Source: Hymenobacter psychrophilus
Lineage (GTDB): Bacteria; Bacteroidota; Bacteroidia; Cytophagales; Hymenobacteraceae
Assembly: GCF_900107135.1 (NCBI RefSeq)
Contig: NZ_FNOV01000003.1
Location: 372,001-436,000, forward strand
Length of the DNA: 64,000 nucleotides
Reading direction: 5' to 3'
The position numbers were made by a program, and so were the translations under genes. Of the stretch, positions 45,201-54,212 are shown one piece after another; position 1 is the stretch's first letter, and each line of letters starts with the position of its first letter. The notes beneath the pieces are model-generated. The model ran no database searches. It was not told the DNA's origin and was given only the letters and a program-made list of their open reading frames with translations.

Positions 45201-45902
45201 ATGAAAATCGAAATCTGGTCCGACATTCTTTGCCCCTTCTGCTACATTGGTAAGCGCCGCCTCGAAAAGGCACTGGCCGGCTTCGCCCACGCCGATAAGG
45301 TGCAGGTGGAATGGCGCAGCTTCGAGCTCGACCCCAACGCCGACCCCACGCCCGGCGAAAACCAGTACGTGCGCCTGGCCCGCAAATACGGCAACACCGA
45401 GGAATGGGCCCGCCAGATGAGCGCCAACATGGTGCAGATGGCGGCCGAAGAGGGCCTGGCCTTCGACTTCGACAGCCTGGTGCCCGCTAACTCGCTCGAC
45501 GCCCACCGCCTCATTCATCTGGCCACCCGCCACGACCGTCAGGATGCCGCCAAGGAGCGCCTGTTTAAGGCCTACCTCGAAGAAGGCCTCGACATCAACG
45601 ACCACGCCGTACTCCGCCGCCTCGGGGCCGACCTGGAGTTACCCGAATCCGAGGTAACGGCCGTGCTGGCTTCGCGCGAGTTTGAGCCGGAAGTGCGCCA
45701 CGACGAGTACGAGGCCCAGCAAATTGGGGTACGCGGCGTGCCTTACTTCGTTTTTGCCGATAAGTACGCCGTGTCGGGAGCCCAGCCGGCCGAGTTGTTT
45801 GGGGAAGTTCTGGAAAAAGCCTGGGCCGAAACCCAGCCCCGCCACGAAGCCATCGTGGGCGCCGATGGTGCCGCCTGCGGCCTCGACGGCAGCAATTGCT
45901 AA
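45201..45902 (+). CDS. DsbA-family oxidoreductase (FrnE-like)
   Basis: A 233-residue thioredoxin-fold protein with the active site CPFC (C11 to C14, in SDILCPFCYIGKRRLEKAL), the helical insertion typical of FrnE/DsbA-like isomerases, the cis-proline segment GVRGVPYFVFADKYAVSGAQ and a C-terminal tail with two extra cysteines (ACGLDGSNC). There is no signal peptide, so it is cytoplasmic. FrnE of Deinococcus is a disulfide isomerase linked to oxidative stress; the role here is inferred. The ATG at 45201 is chosen because the frame upstream is a shadow. Confidence 0.93.
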   Translation: MKIEIWSDILCPFCYIGKRRLEKALAGFAHADKVQVEWRSFELDPNADPTPGENQYVRLARKYGNTEEWARQMSANMVQMAAEEGLAFDFDSLVPANSLDAHRLIHLATRHDRQDAAKERLFKAYLEEGLDINDHAVLRRLGADLELPESEVTAVLASREFEPEVRHDEYEAQQIGVRGVPYFVFADKYAVSGAQPAELFGEVLEKAWAETQPRHEAIVGADGAACGLDGSNC

Positions 45903-45994
45903 CCAGGCCGGATAGCTCCGCCTGGAAAGTTAGCATTGGTGCCCCGGTTGCCGACCAGCTGCCGGGTGCCACAACCACAGTCAACCAGTAAAAG

Positions 45995-46023
45995 AAGCCG
46001 CCTGTTAGTCAGGCGGCTTTTTG
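45995..46023 (+). terminator. Intrinsic terminator of the DsbA-like gene
   Basis: 10-bp stem (AAGCCGCCTG) with a 5-base loop and a following T-run. Confidence 0.85.
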
Positions 46024-46240
46024 CGTTACCGGCCCAGCCCGACAAGGCTACCGGGCTACAGTTACGAGGCAGGCGCTATTGGGGCTTGGGCGGCGGATGC
46101 AACGTGCGCCCGGATGGCGGTAGTAGTATGGCGCGGCCATAGCGGCCAAACCAGCTTCGCTCCGCAAAAAGCTATAACCCAGCCGGCTGGTAAAGAGTAA
46201 AACAGGAGCGCTACTTCTTTCCTTAAAACAACCAATCAAC
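46024..46240. other. Intergenic region without a gene
   Basis: About 220 bp between the terminator and the DUF4136 gene (the whole gap from 45903 is 338 bp). I see no gene; the right end presumably holds the promoter, but no clear TAnnTTTG box is present. Confidence 0.4.
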
Positions 46241-46843
46241 ATGAAAACCACGTTCCTACCGCTGCTTTTTGCCCTCGTGACCCTGCTTGCCGGCTGCTCG
46301 CCGGGGGTTACGGTGCAGAAAAAGCCCGGCACCGATTTCAGCCAGTATCGCACCTATGACTGGGCCAAAACCGATGTAAAATCGGCCGATTCGCAGAACC
46401 CGATTTACCAGAGCAGCCTCAACGACAACCAAATTCAGCAGGCCATCAGCGGCGAGTTGGCCCAGCGCGGTATTCGCCAGGCTACGGGCAGCACCAAGCC
46501 CGATTTCTACCTTACTTACCACCTGTACATTGATGAGGCCGAGCGTACCGTGGCCAATCCGCAGGCGGTTGGCTACGCTTTTCCCTACTCCGTGTCGTAC
46601 CGTGGTGGCTATCTGCCCATCAACTACGGTTACTGGTACGGCTCGCCCCGCTACCGCACCAGCTACCGCACCGAAACTTACCAAGAGGGCACCATGATTC
46701 TGGACTTCATTGATGCCCGCACCAACAACCTGGTATGGCGTGGCTCGCTGGTAGATGCCGTGAACAACCCGGCCCGCCTGGGCAGCGAGTTCAGCCGTAC
46801 CGCTAAAGAAATCCTTGACGAGTTTCCGGTGCAGAAAATGTAG
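46241..46843 (+). CDS. DUF4136 lipoprotein
   Basis: A 200-residue lipoprotein with lipobox LLAGC (C19). The mature part follows the DUF4136 pattern: FSQYRTYDWAKTD near the start, AISGELAQRGIRQ and KPDFYLTYHLYIDEAE in the middle, GTMILDFIDARTNNLVWRGS and a short helix at the end. A Tyr/Gly-rich loop (SYRGGYLPINYGYWYG) is inserted. It is probably an outer-membrane lipoprotein of unknown function. Confidence 0.9.
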   Translation: MKTTFLPLLFALVTLLAGCSPGVTVQKKPGTDFSQYRTYDWAKTDVKSADSQNPIYQSSLNDNQIQQAISGELAQRGIRQATGSTKPDFYLTYHLYIDEAERTVANPQAVGYAFPYSVSYRGGYLPINYGYWYGSPRYRTSYRTETYQEGTMILDFIDARTNNLVWRGSLVDAVNNPARLGSEFSRTAKEILDEFPVQKM

Positions 46844-46960
46844 TTCCGCAGGCTTCAGGCCTGTTGGGCCAATGGTTGGGCGCTGGGCTTAAGGCTGCCC
46901 AGCCGAAGCCCGGCGCCCCCATTCGTTCCTGTTTTTCGACCACCTACCTCCTCCTCAACT

Positions 46961-47431
46961 ATGTTTCGCTTCGCCCCTTATGTTGTACTAACTGCGCTGG
47001 CGCTAACCGGCTGCACGGCCAAAACCACCGAGCCGGTAGCCGATGCCAGCGGCCGCCCCACTACGCCTGTAGCTGCTGCCACGGCCGTCATGCCCGACGC
47101 GGCCGCGCTGACCGGCGAGTGGCACATTCGCACCCTTAACGGCGCCGAACTGCCCGCCGAGGCGGCCAGTACAGCGGCTTTGAGCTTCGATACTACCACC
47201 AACAAGGTATCGGGCTCGACGGGCTGCAACCGCCTGATGGGCACCTACACTACCAGCGGCGCGGGCATTACGTTTGGCCCGCTGGCCACCACCCGCATGG
47301 CCTGTCCGCCCAACAGCCCCGAGGCCGGCCTGATGACCGCCCTGGGTTCCAAAACCCTTACTTACCAACTCAGCACCGATATGCTCACGCTGCTCGATGG
47401 CACCACAGCGGTAGTTACGCTGAGCCGCTAG
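46961..47431 (+). CDS. META/HslJ-domain lipoprotein
   Basis: A 156-residue lipoprotein (lipobox ALTGC, C18) with one META domain: LTGEWHIRTLNGAELP, the conserved GSTGCNRLMGTYTTSG, and TTRMACPPNSPEAGL followed by the final strands. It is closer to the family consensus than the META protein at 41411. It lies 117 bp after the DUF4136 gene and is closed by a strong terminator. Confidence 0.92.
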   Translation: MFRFAPYVVLTALALTGCTAKTTEPVADASGRPTTPVAAATAVMPDAAALTGEWHIRTLNGAELPAEAASTAALSFDTTTNKVSGSTGCNRLMGTYTTSGAGITFGPLATTRMACPPNSPEAGLMTALGSKTLTYQLSTDMLTLLDGTTAVVTLSR

Positions 47432-47468
47432 GCACGCTTATCGCCGGGCAGCTTACGCCACTTACCAT

Positions 47469-47515
47469 TGAAACCCCAAAAGCCCTGCTCGTTGAGCAGG
47501 GCTTTTGGGGTTTCA
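47469..47515. terminator. Terminator with a 22-bp stem
   Basis: Perfect 22-bp arms (core AAAACCCC reversed around AGCCCTGCTC) with a 3-base loop, 38 bp after the META gene. It has the same geometry as the hairpin at 22874-22920. Confidence 0.88.
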
Positions 47516-47846
47516 TGAGCTTCCGCAATTGATCGGTTGGGGCATACAAAACGACCAGTTGGGGGCGGGATTGAGCGCCGCGTAGCCCCGCCTCTTTTAC
47601 AGTTGTCTGAGTTATTGCAAGTCCGCTGGCTGCTTACCGGGCTCTGCTGCTTTTATAACCACCTGACTGCTAAAGGCCCATCTATTAATGGATACTTAAA
47701 AGAAATCAACCGGAGACAATCAAAATATATCCTTATTTTTTATTAACTTAGTACTATATATAATTCATTGCATCGGTTTTGAGCACCGCGGCCACACCAG
47801 CCCACGCTACAACCGTTACGCACTGGCTCGCTTCACTCTGCGCCTT
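47516..47846. other. 331-bp intergenic region, AT-rich right half
   Basis: No gene is supported here. A short open frame (47537-47746) has no coding features. The stretch around 47690-47775 is strongly AT-rich and likely contains the promoter of the VOC/kinase operon, but no consensus box is clear. Confidence 0.45.
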
Positions 47847-48389
47847 ATGAAAAACGCCTTCTGGATTGCGTTGCTACTCTTGTTGCTTGGGCCCGTGCTG
47901 ACATACGCCCAAGACAAAACCGAGCAGGGTTTTAAGGCCCAAAGGACAATACTGTATCCGGTAAGAGATTCCGCTCGCCTACCCGCGGCCATTACCTGGT
48001 ACACGGATTTTTTTGGTGTGGCGCCCAATATCATAAAAAAGGACACCCTATACCCTTATGCCCTTTTTGAGGTGGACGGCATAACAGTGCGCTTGGATAC
48101 CGACCCGAAGTATTCCAAGCTCAAGGAGACTTTGTTCTACTGGACGCTACCAACGCCGGAAGCCGTGGTGGCCAAACTCGATTCATTGAGCAAGAGCGGG
48201 GATAATATATTTAACCTGAGGCTTTTTAAAAAACTGCGCCATTTTAGCAGCACCAAGCTTCCCACTCGGCGCTCTGGCACCAGCAAGAAAAAAGGCAAAG
48301 ATTCTACTGTTCAGGGATTTATCATTCTTGACCCTGAAGGCAACGAGGTAGGCGTTACCAACAATCCGATTTACGTGCCCACCTACTGA
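47847..48389 (+). CDS. Secreted VOC-fold (glyoxalase-like) protein 1
   Basis: A 180-residue protein with a signal peptide (residues 1-21). The mature part fits one VOC superfamily module pair: AAITWYTDFFGVAPNI, YPYALFEVDGITVRLDT, and GFIILDPEGNEVGVTNNP at the end. The usual metal ligands at the first and last strands appear to be replaced by non-ligand residues, so it is more likely a binding protein than a metal-dependent lyase. A basic Ser/Thr/Lys-rich loop interrupts the C-terminal half. It is the first of two tandem paralogues upstream of a histidine kinase. Confidence 0.8.
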   Translation: MKNAFWIALLLLLLGPVLTYAQDKTEQGFKAQRTILYPVRDSARLPAAITWYTDFFGVAPNIIKKDTLYPYALFEVDGITVRLDTDPKYSKLKETLFYWTLPTPEAVVAKLDSLSKSGDNIFNLRLFKKLRHFSSTKLPTRRSGTSKKKGKDSTVQGFIILDPEGNEVGVTNNPIYVPTY

Positions 48390-48497
48390 TTTAAGGCCCT
48401 CTGTTGCCTCCTACGGGCCCGGCCGGTTCGCCTGTCAGGCACCTGCGGTCGGATGCTGTTGCGGTTGCCAGCACTGGGGGTATGCACCTTCCGACGT

Positions 48498-49043
48498 ATG
48501 AAAAAGCTCCTCTGGATTTCTCTGCTGCTATTGCTGTTTTGGCCCGTGCTGACCCAGGCCCAGGAAAAGGCTGTGGCCGGCTTTTCGGCCCAGAAAACAC
48601 TAGTATATCCGGTGAGCAGCGCGGCCCGTTTACCTGCCGCTATTGCCTGGTATACCGATTTTTTCGGCACTCCGCCTACCCGCATAGAACAGGACACGCC
48701 GTACCCCTACGCCCTATTTCAGGTGGATGGTACGGAAGTGCGTCTGGAAACTGACCCCCAGTTTTTACAGCTGCGCGAGCCGGTATTTTACTGGACGCTG
48801 CCAACGCCGGGAGATGTAGTGGCCAAATTTGAGTCGCTGAGCGCCAACCGGGCCAATAAATTCAATGGTGGTCTTTTCAGCAAAATGCGCCAGCTCGACA
48901 GCAGCCGCTCCTCACAGGAGGAGCGCCGTGCTGCCGGCAGCACCGATCCGGAAGGGGTCACGCAGGTTCGGGGATTCATCGTTTTAGATCCAGAGGGCAA
49001 CCAGATTGGCGTGATCAACAACCCAGTTTACCCACCAAAATGA
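48498..49043 (+). CDS. Secreted VOC-fold (glyoxalase-like) protein 2
   Basis: A 181-residue paralogue of the preceding protein, with a signal peptide over residues 1-21, AAIAWYTDFFGTPPTRI, YPYALFQVDGTEVRLET and GFIVLDPEGNQIGVINNP. The metal-ligand positions again look unoccupied. Its stop codon overlaps the start of the histidine kinase gene (ATGA), so the two are translationally coupled. This suggests that the protein and the kinase work together, perhaps as ligand-binding partner and sensor. The start at 48498 is set by the signal peptide. Confidence 0.8.
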   Translation: MKKLLWISLLLLLFWPVLTQAQEKAVAGFSAQKTLVYPVSSAARLPAAIAWYTDFFGTPPTRIEQDTPYPYALFQVDGTEVRLETDPQFLQLREPVFYWTLPTPGDVVAKFESLSANRANKFNGGLFSKMRQLDSSRSSQEERRAAGSTDPEGVTQVRGFIVLDPEGNQIGVINNPVYPPK

Positions 49044-51286
49044 TTCGAGGCCACCCGTCGCCCCTTTCCGGCCTAGCCGGTTCGCTCGGTTCGCTTATCA
49101 GGCGTATCGGTCGGCTGCTTTTGCTCTTGCAACTGCTGGTGCTAGGGCTGGGCGTCGAGCAGCAGGGATACGCCCAGAACCGCCGTGCCGACAGTCTCCG
49201 CCAGCTTCTCCGGACCCGGCCGCATCCTGATACGCTGCGGGTGCAGCGCCTGCACGGGCTGGTGCAGGAGCTGGCCGCTTCCAATGCCCCGCAGGCCATG
49301 CGGTTGAGCCACCAGGCACTGCGGCTGTCGCGCCGATTGGCCGATTCGGCTTCCATTGGCCGCAGCCTGCTCTGGCTTAGCATTCTGCAGCGCCGCCTAC
49401 CCAACTACGACTCGGCCCGCTACTACACGCTGTTGGCGCAGCAGCTTTACGCCAGCCGCCACGACCGGCGGCGGGAAGCCCGCGCCTGCCTGGAGCTGAG
49501 CCTGATTGCGGCCCAGCAAACCAACCTGACGGCCGCCCTCAACTGGGGTTTGCGCGGGCTGCGGCTGGCCGAACAGACTTCCGACCAAGCAGTGCAGACG
49601 CAGCTGCGGGCCATTATCGGGGATACCTACGGCAAGTTGGGCGACTATACCAGCGCGCTGCCCATCCTCAACCAAGCCCTGTATAACGGCCACCTTCTGG
49701 GTGATCAGCAGGTAGTGGCGGCCGTGCTCAACAGCCTGGGCAGCGTGTATCAGCTGCAGCGTAACTGGCCCGAAGCCCTGCGCTATTTCCGGCGGGCCGC
49801 GGCGGTGTCTCGCCGCATGGGCGATATGCAGAACCAGCTGGCGAATGAAATCGGACTGGCCGAAGTGTACATTGAGCAGGGCCAGCCGGCCCGCGCGCTA
49901 CTGCACGGCCGCTTGGCCCGCACGCTGGTCAGGAGTACCCAAGACGATTTCAACCAGCCCTCGGTAGAGTTGCTGCTGGCGCGGGCTTTTCTGCTGCTGC
50001 ACCAGCCCGACAGCACCCTGCTGCTGGCCAGCCACGCCCGGCAGCTCAGCCAGCAAACCCGCAGCAACGGCAACCTGTCGGCGGCTACCGAGCTGCTGGC
50101 CCAGGCCTACGCCGAACTCAACAACTACCCGGCAGCTTACCAGCAGCAGCGCCTGTTTGCAGCCTACCAGGATACGGTGGCCGGCGAGGCAACCCAACGC
50201 AAAACCAGCGACCTGCGCTACGGTTACGAGCTCGACAAGAAGGAAACCCAGATTGCTCTGCTTACGAAAACGCGGCAACTGCAGACCCAGAAAAGTGCCC
50301 GCCAGCGCCTGCAGCTATATGCGCTGCTGGCCGGTTTTGCGGGCCTGATACTGATGGTAGGCCTGATGGGCCGCAACGTACACCTTAAGCAGCGCATCAA
50401 CCGCCACCTTAACGCCCAAAATGCCCAGGTTGCCCGCCAGCGCGACGACCTGACCCGCGCCCTAGCCGACCTGACCCAAGCGCTGGACCGCCTCAAATCG
50501 ACTCAGAACCAGTTAATTCAGCGCGAAAAGATGGCGTCGTTGGGCGAATTGACGGCTGGTATTGCGCACGAAATCCAGAACCCGCTCAACTTTGTCAACA
50601 ACTTTTCGGAGGTGAGCACCGAGCTGGTGGAAGAGTTTATGGATGGCCCCTGGCAGCAGCTACCGGAAGCCGAAAAAGCTTACGCTACCGAGCTGCTGAC
50701 TACGCTCACAGATAATCTGCAAAAAATAACCCAGCATGGCCACCGGGCCGACAGCATTGTGAAGGGCATGCTGCAGCACTCCCAGACCAGCGCCGGGGTT
50801 TACGAAACCATCAACCTGAATACGCTGGTGACCGACCATCTGGCGCTGGCTTACCAGCTGTTCCAGGCAAAAAACCCTTCTTTCAAGGCCACGCTACTTA
50901 CCGACCTAAGCCCCCAGTTGCCGGCCGTGCGGTTGGTACCCCAGGATGTAGGCCGGGTGTTGCTCAACCTCTACGCCAACGCTTTTTATGCTCTGGCGCA
51001 ACGCAGCGCCCAGGGCTTACCGGGTAGCCTACTCAAGCTGGAGGTGCACACCAGCCTACTCGCCCAACAAGTGCAGGTCCGGATTCTGGACAACGGTATT
51101 GGCATGAGCGAAGAAACCCGGCAGAAGGCGCTGCTACCTTTTTTTACCACCAAACCGCCCGGCGAAGGCACTGGCCTGGGCTTGTCGCTGAGCTATGATA
51201 TCATCGTGCAGGGCCACGGGGGCACACTCAGCATAAGCAGCCAGCCGGGCGGCGGCACCGAGGTTACGATGCGGCTGCCCCGCTGA
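49040..51286 (+). CDS. TPR-containing sensor histidine kinase
   Basis: A 748-residue membrane kinase. It has an N-terminal signal or anchor (residues 20-45 or so), periplasmic TPR-like repeats (about 60-400), one transmembrane helix near 425-447, and a coiled-coil. The HisKA domain has [20 protein letters not shown] (H510), and the HATPase has [14 protein letters not shown] (N box), [11 protein letters not shown] (G1), [16 protein letters not shown] (F/G2) and a final [10 protein letters not shown]. It lacks a receiver domain, and no response regulator gene is adjacent; the nearest in the window is at 7450. The start overlaps the stop of the VOC-fold gene by 4 bp. Confidence 0.93.
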   Translation: MIRGHPSPLSGLAGSLGSLIRRIGRLLLLLQLLVLGLGVEQQGYAQNRRADSLRQLLRTRPHPDTLRVQRLHGLVQELAASNAPQAMRLSHQALRLSRRLADSASIGRSLLWLSILQRRLPNYDSARYYTLLAQQLYASRHDRRREARACLELSLIAAQQTNLTAALNWGLRGLRLAEQTSDQAVQTQLRAIIGDTYGKLGDYTSALPILNQALYNGHLLGDQQVVAAVLNSLGSVYQLQRNWPEALRYFRRAAAVSRRMGDMQNQLANEIGLAEVYIEQGQPARALLHGRLARTLVRSTQDDFNQPSVELLLARAFLLLHQPDSTLLLASHARQLSQQTRSNGNLSAATELLAQAYAELNNYPAAYQQQRLFAAYQDTVAGEATQRKTSDLRYGYELDKKETQIALLTKTRQLQTQKSARQRLQLYALLAGFAGLILMVGLMGRNVHLKQRINRHLNAQNAQVARQRDDLTRALADLTQALDRLKSTQNQLIQREKMASLGELTAGIAHEIQNPLNFVNNFSEVSTELVEEFMDGPWQQLPEAEKAYATELLTTLTDNLQKITQHGHRADSIVKGMLQHSQTSAGVYETINLNTLVTDHLALAYQLFQAKNPSFKATLLTDLSPQLPAVRLVPQDVGRVLLNLYANAFYALAQRSAQGLPGSLLKLEVHTSLLAQQVQVRILDNGIGMSEETRQKALLPFFTTKPPGEGTGLGLSLSYDIIVQGHGGTLSISSQPGGGTEVTMRLPR

Positions 51287-51306
51287 AATCGGCTGGCCGG
51301 CTGCTG

Positions 51307-52443
51307 CTACCCCTCGTAGCGCAGCTCGCCTGCGCCCACGCGCAACGTTACGCCCGGCTCGGCCGTGATGCGGCCCGCCACTTGGGCCCGATAGCCACTG
51401 CCGCGCAGACTGGCTACCACGGCTTCGGCCTGGACATCGTCGGTTACGAGCAGCATGCCGTTGCCCATGTTCCAGTAGAGGTAGGCCTCGGTGGGGCTGA
51501 TGCCGGCCAAATCGGCGAGCTGCTGCATGGCGGGCAGGGGCTCGAACAGGCTGTCCAGCTCGGCCCCGACGCCGTTTTTGAGCACCCGTTTGAAGTTGTC
51601 GGCCAGGCCGCCGCCGGTAATGTGGGCCGCCGCGTGCACGGGCAGCCCCGCATCAAGCACCGCCGCCACGCCCGGCGAGTAAATGAGCGAGGGCGCCAGC
51701 ATCACCTCGCCCCAGGTTTGCGCGTTACTCGTAGTCAGCTGCTCACTGTTTGATTCCTGACCGGCTGCTTTTTCTTCGCTGTAAGGGGCCTCATGCCATT
51801 TTTCGCCGAAGGCTTTAGTGAGGGCCCGGCGGGCCAGCGAGTAGCCGTTGGAGCGGAACGAGGGCGAGTGCAACGCCACCACCACCTGGCCGGCGCGTAC
51901 GTTGGCACCACTCAGGGGGCGCTCCAGGCTGGGGTGTAGCACGCCCACGGCCGTCGAGCACCAGTTGAAGTTCATGCGGGCGCCGGGGTAGCCGCCGATG
52001 CGGTTGCCGAGCTCGGCAATTTCGCCGCCCGTTACGGCAATCTGGCTGAACTGGGCCGCGTCGTGCAGGCCGCGCATGAGCTCATCGACCACCGTGTAGT
52101 CGAGCGTGTTCACGTCGATGATGTTGGAGAGGTTGGTGGGCACGAAGCCGGCCACAATGAGGTCGTCGGCTACCATGGCAATCAGGTCGTAGCCCAGCGT
52201 GTCGTAGCGGTCGAGGCGCTCGGCCACTTCAATTTTGGTCCCGATACCATCGGAGCCGATGCCCAGCCGCTCGTTGCCGAACCGGATTTCGTTGGAGAAG
52301 CCCCCGGCCAGGTCGCGGGCCGGCTCGCCGGGCTTACCGGCGCGGGTGGCGAAGGTTTTCTGGGCCCACTCGTAGGCGTTGCTAGAGGCGGCGTTGCCTT
52401 CTTCGATGGAGTAGCCGGCGGTGGCTTTGAGGGAGGAGGACAT
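51307..52443 (-). CDS. purM: Phosphoribosylformylglycinamidine cyclo-ligase
   Basis: Closes the imidazole ring to give AIR, the fifth step of purine synthesis. The 378-residue protein has the PurM motifs IGSDGIGTKIEVAE, DLIAMVADDLIVAGFVP, GGEIAELGNRI and HITGGGLADNFKRVL. It is somewhat longer than typical short PurM because of an insert around residues 216-238, rich in Glu and Gln. It is the last gene of the pur cluster, separated from purF by a 191-bp gap filled by an inverted-repeat element. Confidence 0.95.
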   Translation of the reverse strand: MSSSLKATAGYSIEEGNAASSNAYEWAQKTFATRAGKPGEPARDLAGGFSNEIRFGNERLGIGSDGIGTKIEVAERLDRYDTLGYDLIAMVADDLIVAGFVPTNLSNIIDVNTLDYTVVDELMRGLHDAAQFSQIAVTGGEIAELGNRIGGYPGARMNFNWCSTAVGVLHPSLERPLSGANVRAGQVVVALHSPSFRSNGYSLARRALTKAFGEKWHEAPYSEEKAAGQESNSEQLTTSNAQTWGEVMLAPSLIYSPGVAAVLDAGLPVHAAAHITGGGLADNFKRVLKNGVGAELDSLFEPLPAMQQLADLAGISPTEAYLYWNMGNGMLLVTDDVQAEAVVASLRGSGYRAQVAGRITAEPGVTLRVGAGELRYEG

Positions 52444-52459
52444 GGGGAGAAGTTAGAAG

Positions 52460-52607
52460 CTAGAAGGCTAGTTCCCCTCCTTGGAAAGGAGGGGCTAGGG
52501 GTGGTTGATGCTGGTAGAACGGTTGCTAGAGCTAGAAGCCAATGGGACGTTCAACGAATCAACCACCCCTAGCCCCTCCTTTCCAAGGAGGGGAACTAGC
52601 TTTCTAG
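52460..52607. repeat. Inverted pair of hairpin repeats between purM and purF
   Basis: Two inverted copies of about 50 bp flank a spacer of about 50 bp. Each copy holds its own hairpin (CCCCTCC, short loop, GGAGGGG) followed by a tail CTAGGGGTGGTTGA that points inward. The arms match with one or two differences. The hairpin and G-rich tail resemble those of the repeats that flank the DUF559 element in purQ (57522-58031), but here no gene lies inside and the tails face each other instead of outward. Confidence 0.75.
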
Positions 52608-52634
52608 TCTTTAATCCTAGTTCCGTTCAGCATA

Positions 52635-54146
52635 CTAGTGTTCGGTTGGCGCGGGGGCTTTGGCGCTTACCGAGGGCACGAGGCCGGCGGCGTCCTTTTT
52701 GCGGTCGGTGCGGTGGCTTTCGCGCTCCTCCTGGATGTGGCCCAGGTACTTGGTGATGTCGCCGGTGGGGTAGTTGCCGTTGAAGCAGGCGAAGCAGCCG
52801 CCGCCGTGGCCCTTGTCCTCGGCAAACAGCTCCTGCAGGTCTTCTACCGATTGGTAGATGACCTTGTCGGCCTCGATGTAGCGGCAGATTTCCTCTTCGG
52901 TATAGTTGGCCGCAATCAGATCAGTGCTCATGGCCATGTCGATGCCGTAGATGCAGGGCGCGATGATGGGCGGGGCGCTGCTGATAAAGTACACCTCGGC
53001 CGCACCGGCATCGCGCAGAATCCGCACGATGCGCCGCGACGTGGTGCCGCGCACGATGCTGTCGTCGACCACCGCAATCTTCTTGCCCTCCACGAACTCG
53101 CGGATGGGGTTGAGCTTTTTGCGCACGATGTCCTCGCGGCCGGCCTGGCTGCTGACGATGAACGAGCGGCCCATGTGGTTGTTTTTCACCAGCGCCCGGC
53201 GGTAGGGTACGCCAATGGCCTCGGCCAGCCCCGAGGCCGCAAAGTAACCCGACGAGGGCACGTCAATCACCATATCGGGCTGGATGCCCGACTCGATTAC
53301 CTTACGGGCCAGCATCTTGCCCAGCCGCACCCGCTCGCGGGCCACCAGCCGGCCATGAATAGTGGAATCTTCGCGGGCGAAGTAGATGTACTCGAACACG
53401 CAGAACGTCTTGGGCAGCTGGTACGGGTTCTTGTAGTGGACCTCAAAGTTGTTATCAATAAAGATAGCCTGCCCCGGCCCCACGTTCTGTACAAATTCGA
53501 AGCCCAGGTAGTCGAAGCAGGTGCTTTCGGAAGTGAAGGCGTACACCGGGCCATTTTCGGTCTGGCGGCGGCCCAGCACCAGCGGCCGGATGCCCAGTGG
53601 GTCGGTGAAGGCCAGCATGCCGTGGCCCGCAATGATGGTCACGGTGGCGTAGGCGCCCTTCACCAGCTCCTGGGTGGTTTCGACGGCATCAAAAATATCG
53701 ACCACCGACAGCGCATCGAGGTTTTTGAGGCGCAGCTCGGAGGCGAAGGTGTACATGATCAGCTCCAGGTCGTTGCTGGTTTTGGGCAGCACGTGGTACT
53801 TTTCGTGCAGGCGCTTGGCCGCCGAGCGGAAGTTGATGACGTTGCCGTTGTGCACCATGGCCAGCCCGAACGGGTAGCTGGTGGTAAACGGCTGGGCCAG
53901 CTCGGCATCGCCCGAGCCCTGGGTGGTGTAGCGGGCGTGGCCGATGCCGATGTTGCCCTTGAGCTTACGCAGCTGCTTGGGCCGGAACACATCGGAAATC
54001 AGCCCGTTGCCCTTGCACAGGTGGAAATTACCGTCGAAGGTGGCCATACCGGCCGCATCCTGCCCCCGGTGCTGGAGCGCCGTCAGGCCAAACACAATGT
54101 CGTGGGCAACATCCTCGGGGCCGTAAAAACCTACAATTCCGCACAT
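52635..54146 (-). CDS. purF: Amidophosphoribosyltransferase
   Basis: The first committed step of purine synthesis: PRPP plus glutamine gives phosphoribosylamine. In the 503-residue protein the nucleophile is C2 in MCGIVGFYGPEDVAHD, so no propeptide is removed. The glutaminase domain has LQHRGQDAAG, GIGHARYTTQGSG and VHNGNVINF. The phosphoribosyltransferase domain has the PRPP loop IAVVDDSIVRGTTSRRIV. The length is normal, with a short basic tail. The gene is closely flanked by the repeat pair at 52460-52607 and by purN, 66 bp upstream. Confidence 0.97.
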   Translation of the reverse strand: MCGIVGFYGPEDVAHDIVFGLTALQHRGQDAAGMATFDGNFHLCKGNGLISDVFRPKQLRKLKGNIGIGHARYTTQGSGDAELAQPFTTSYPFGLAMVHNGNVINFRSAAKRLHEKYHVLPKTSNDLELIMYTFASELRLKNLDALSVVDIFDAVETTQELVKGAYATVTIIAGHGMLAFTDPLGIRPLVLGRRQTENGPVYAFTSESTCFDYLGFEFVQNVGPGQAIFIDNNFEVHYKNPYQLPKTFCVFEYIYFAREDSTIHGRLVARERVRLGKMLARKVIESGIQPDMVIDVPSSGYFAASGLAEAIGVPYRRALVKNNHMGRSFIVSSQAGREDIVRKKLNPIREFVEGKKIAVVDDSIVRGTTSRRIVRILRDAGAAEVYFISSAPPIIAPCIYGIDMAMSTDLIAANYTEEEICRYIEADKVIYQSVEDLQELFAEDKGHGGGCFACFNGNYPTGDITKYLGHIQEERESHRTDRKKDAAGLVPSVSAKAPAPTEH

Positions 54147-54212
54147 CTTGAGTTATCGGTTGTCAGTTGCCGGTTGCCGGGCCGCTGGGGTGGGGTACGC
54201 TGTTGCAGGCTT

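Noticed and set aside
47537..47746. Short plus-strand frame in the gap before the VOC genes
   Set aside because: No signal peptide, domain or coding-like composition; it runs into an AT-rich promoter-like stretch.
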